Source of the DNA: Chloroflexota bacterium
GTDB taxonomy: Bacteria; Chloroflexota; UBA6077; CF-72
Length of the DNA stretch: 14,307 nt
Direction: 5' to 3'
Assembly (NCBI GenBank): GCA_019247135.1
Contig: JAFAPL010000572.1
Location: 1 to 14,307 of the forward strand
How positions within the stretch are numbered: the first letter of the stretch is position 1; the number at the start of each line of letters is the position of its first letter. The notes beneath the pieces are model-generated. The model did no database searches, was not told where the DNA came from, and saw only the letters and a program-made list of their open reading frames with translations. Positions 13,224 through 14,307 of this stretch are shown in pieces. The position numbers and the translations under genes are program-made.

Positions 13224-14307
13224 ATGGGCACACCACGCGCAACCGGTCGGCCGTCGAGCGCACAGGACGTCTTCGCGGCGGCGCAGGAGCATCTTCCTGG
13301 CGGGGTATCGGCCGCTGCGCGGATACATGGCTCGCTCGGCCGGCCGTTCCTCACCTCGCGCGGTCAGGGTGGTTGGGTTTTCGACCTGGACGGCACGGGC
13401 TATGTCGACCTGAACACGTCCAACGGCGCGGCGCTGCTGGGCCACGGTCACCCAGCTGTACGCCGCGCGGTCGAGCAGGCGCTGGACCTCGGCCTGATCT
13501 GCGCTCACGAAACTCCGTTCCAGGCGGAGGTCGCGCGCAAGCTCTCCGCGATGGTGCCATCCGTCGAACTGGTGCGCTTCACGACCTCGGGCACCGAGAC
13601 AACGTGGTACGCGATCCGCACCGCGCGCCTGTACACCGGCAAATCCGTGGTGGTGAAGTTTGAGGGCCACTTCCATGGCTACCACGACTACCTCGGCTAC
13701 AGTGCGTGGCCGCCGCTGGAGGTCGCGCCCGGTAGCGTCGTGCCGGAGAGCGGTGGAATACCGCCGGAGCTGCAGGAATTTGTCATTGTTCTGCCCTGGA
13801 ATGACGCTGACGCACTGCGGCGGACGCTAGAAACGCGCGGGCACGAGATTGCCGCCGTCATCATGGAGCCGATCAACTACAACTCCGGCTCGATCCTGCC
13901 ATTGCCGGGCTACATGGAGGAGGTACGGCGGCTCACGCGGGAGCACGACGTCGTATTGATCTTCGACGAGATCCTCTCGGGCTTTCGGACGGGCGCGAGC
14001 TGCGCTCAGGGGTATCTCGGAGTAGTGCCAGACCTGTGCACGTTGGGCAAAGCGCTCGGCGGTGGAACCCCGATCAGCGCATTTGCCGGTCGACGCGAGG
14101 TTATGCAGGCGGTATCTCCGGTGGGGCGCGCGGTGCACAGCGGGACGTTCAATGCACATCTGATTCCGCTTCTGGCCGCCAACGCATTTCTGGACGAAGT
14201 CGCCCAGCCGGCGTTCTGGTCCAACCTGGAGCAGCTCGAGACCTATTTCTATGCTGGCTTGCGCGAGGTGTTCAGGGTCGCGGGTGTGCCGGTGTTCGTG
14301 CAGGCCA
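13224..14307 (+). CDS. Class III aminotransferase, glutamate-1-semialdehyde 2,1-aminomutase-like (C-terminus cut by window edge)
   Basis: Partial PLP enzyme: 361 codons from ATG 13224 with no stop before the right edge; the family is usually 420-450 residues. The Schiff-base lysine is K276 in LGKALGGGTPIS. Other cofactor-site motifs are TSGTETTWYAIRTAR, GHFHGYHD, MEPINYN, the PLP-ring aspartate in FDEILSGFR, and HSGTFNAH. The order and wording fit the glutamate-1-semialdehyde aminomutase branch of fold type I. However, the N-terminal GGVSAAARIHG replaces the usual GGVNSPVRAF of the haem-pathway enzyme, and no haem genes are adjacent, so it is more likely a transaminase for an amine or amino acid. 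It is read away from the L,D-transpeptidase across a 100-base divergent region. The substrate is unknown. Confidence 0.87.
   Translation, partial: MGTPRATGRPSSAQDVFAAAQEHLPGGVSAAARIHGSLGRPFLTSRGQGGWVFDLDGTGYVDLNTSNGAALLGHGHPAVRRAVEQALDLGLICAHETPFQAEVARKLSAMVPSVELVRFTTSGTETTWYAIRTARLYTGKSVVVKFEGHFHGYHDYLGYSAWPPLEVAPGSVVPESGGIPPELQEFVIVLPWNDADALRRTLETRGHEIAAVIMEPINYNSGSILPLPGYMEEVRRLTREHDVVLIFDEILSGFRTGASCAQGYLGVVPDLCTLGKALGGGTPISAFAGRREVMQAVSPVGRAVHSGTFNAHLIPLLAANAFLDEVAQPAFWSNLEQLETYFYAGLREVFRVAGVPVFVQA

Overview
The window is GC-rich (clearly above 60% by eye), tightly packed bacterial DNA carrying solute uptake and catabolism genes. GTG and TTG starts are common, genes often overlap by 4 bases, and two exported proteins have twin-arginine (Tat)-like signals with no lipobox cysteine. 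This would fit a Chloroflexota bacterium such as a Thermomicrobiales relative, but it is a weak inference; Actinomycetota or another high-GC phylum is possible. No tRNA, rRNA, CRISPR array, insertion sequence or phage gene was seen, and no stretch over 300 bases lacks a gene.

Left (1-1753, minus strand): a D-2-hydroxyacid dehydrogenase followed two bases later by a TIM-barrel sugar isomerase/inosose dehydratase-like protein that runs off the left edge. Centre (1877-7076, plus strand): a five-gene operon behind a strong sigma70-type promoter with a nearby palindrome. It encodes an M24 metallopeptidase/creatinase-fold hydrolase, a ribose-type ABC permease, a Tat-exported substrate-binding protein, a single-domain ABC ATPase and a second, different permease. 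Right of it (7073-11000, minus strand): a second catabolic operon, transcribed toward the first, encoding D-2-hydroxyacid dehydrogenase, luciferase-like flavin monooxygenase, a second TIM-barrel isomerase and a phytanoyl-CoA dioxygenase (PhyH)-family oxygenase.

The right end holds a divergently transcribed six-bladed NHL propeller resembling peptidyl-alpha-hydroxyglycine amidating lyases (11092-12111, plus), an exported L,D-transpeptidase (12098-13123, minus) and a class III aminotransferase of the glutamate-1-semialdehyde aminomutase type that runs off the right edge (13224-14307, plus).

Taken together, the central importer probably brings in a sugar, cyclitol or sugar-like conjugate. The flanking operons each start with a D-2-hydroxyacid dehydrogenase and contain an IolE/MocC-like barrel, so they look like related catabolic modules. 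The hydrolase translationally coupled to the importer, the two oxygenases and the lyase-like propeller suggest the substrate carries an amide or C-N bond, or needs oxidative cleavage. The substrate cannot be read from the sequence. The L,D-transpeptidase is a cell-wall enzyme and is probably unrelated to this pathway.
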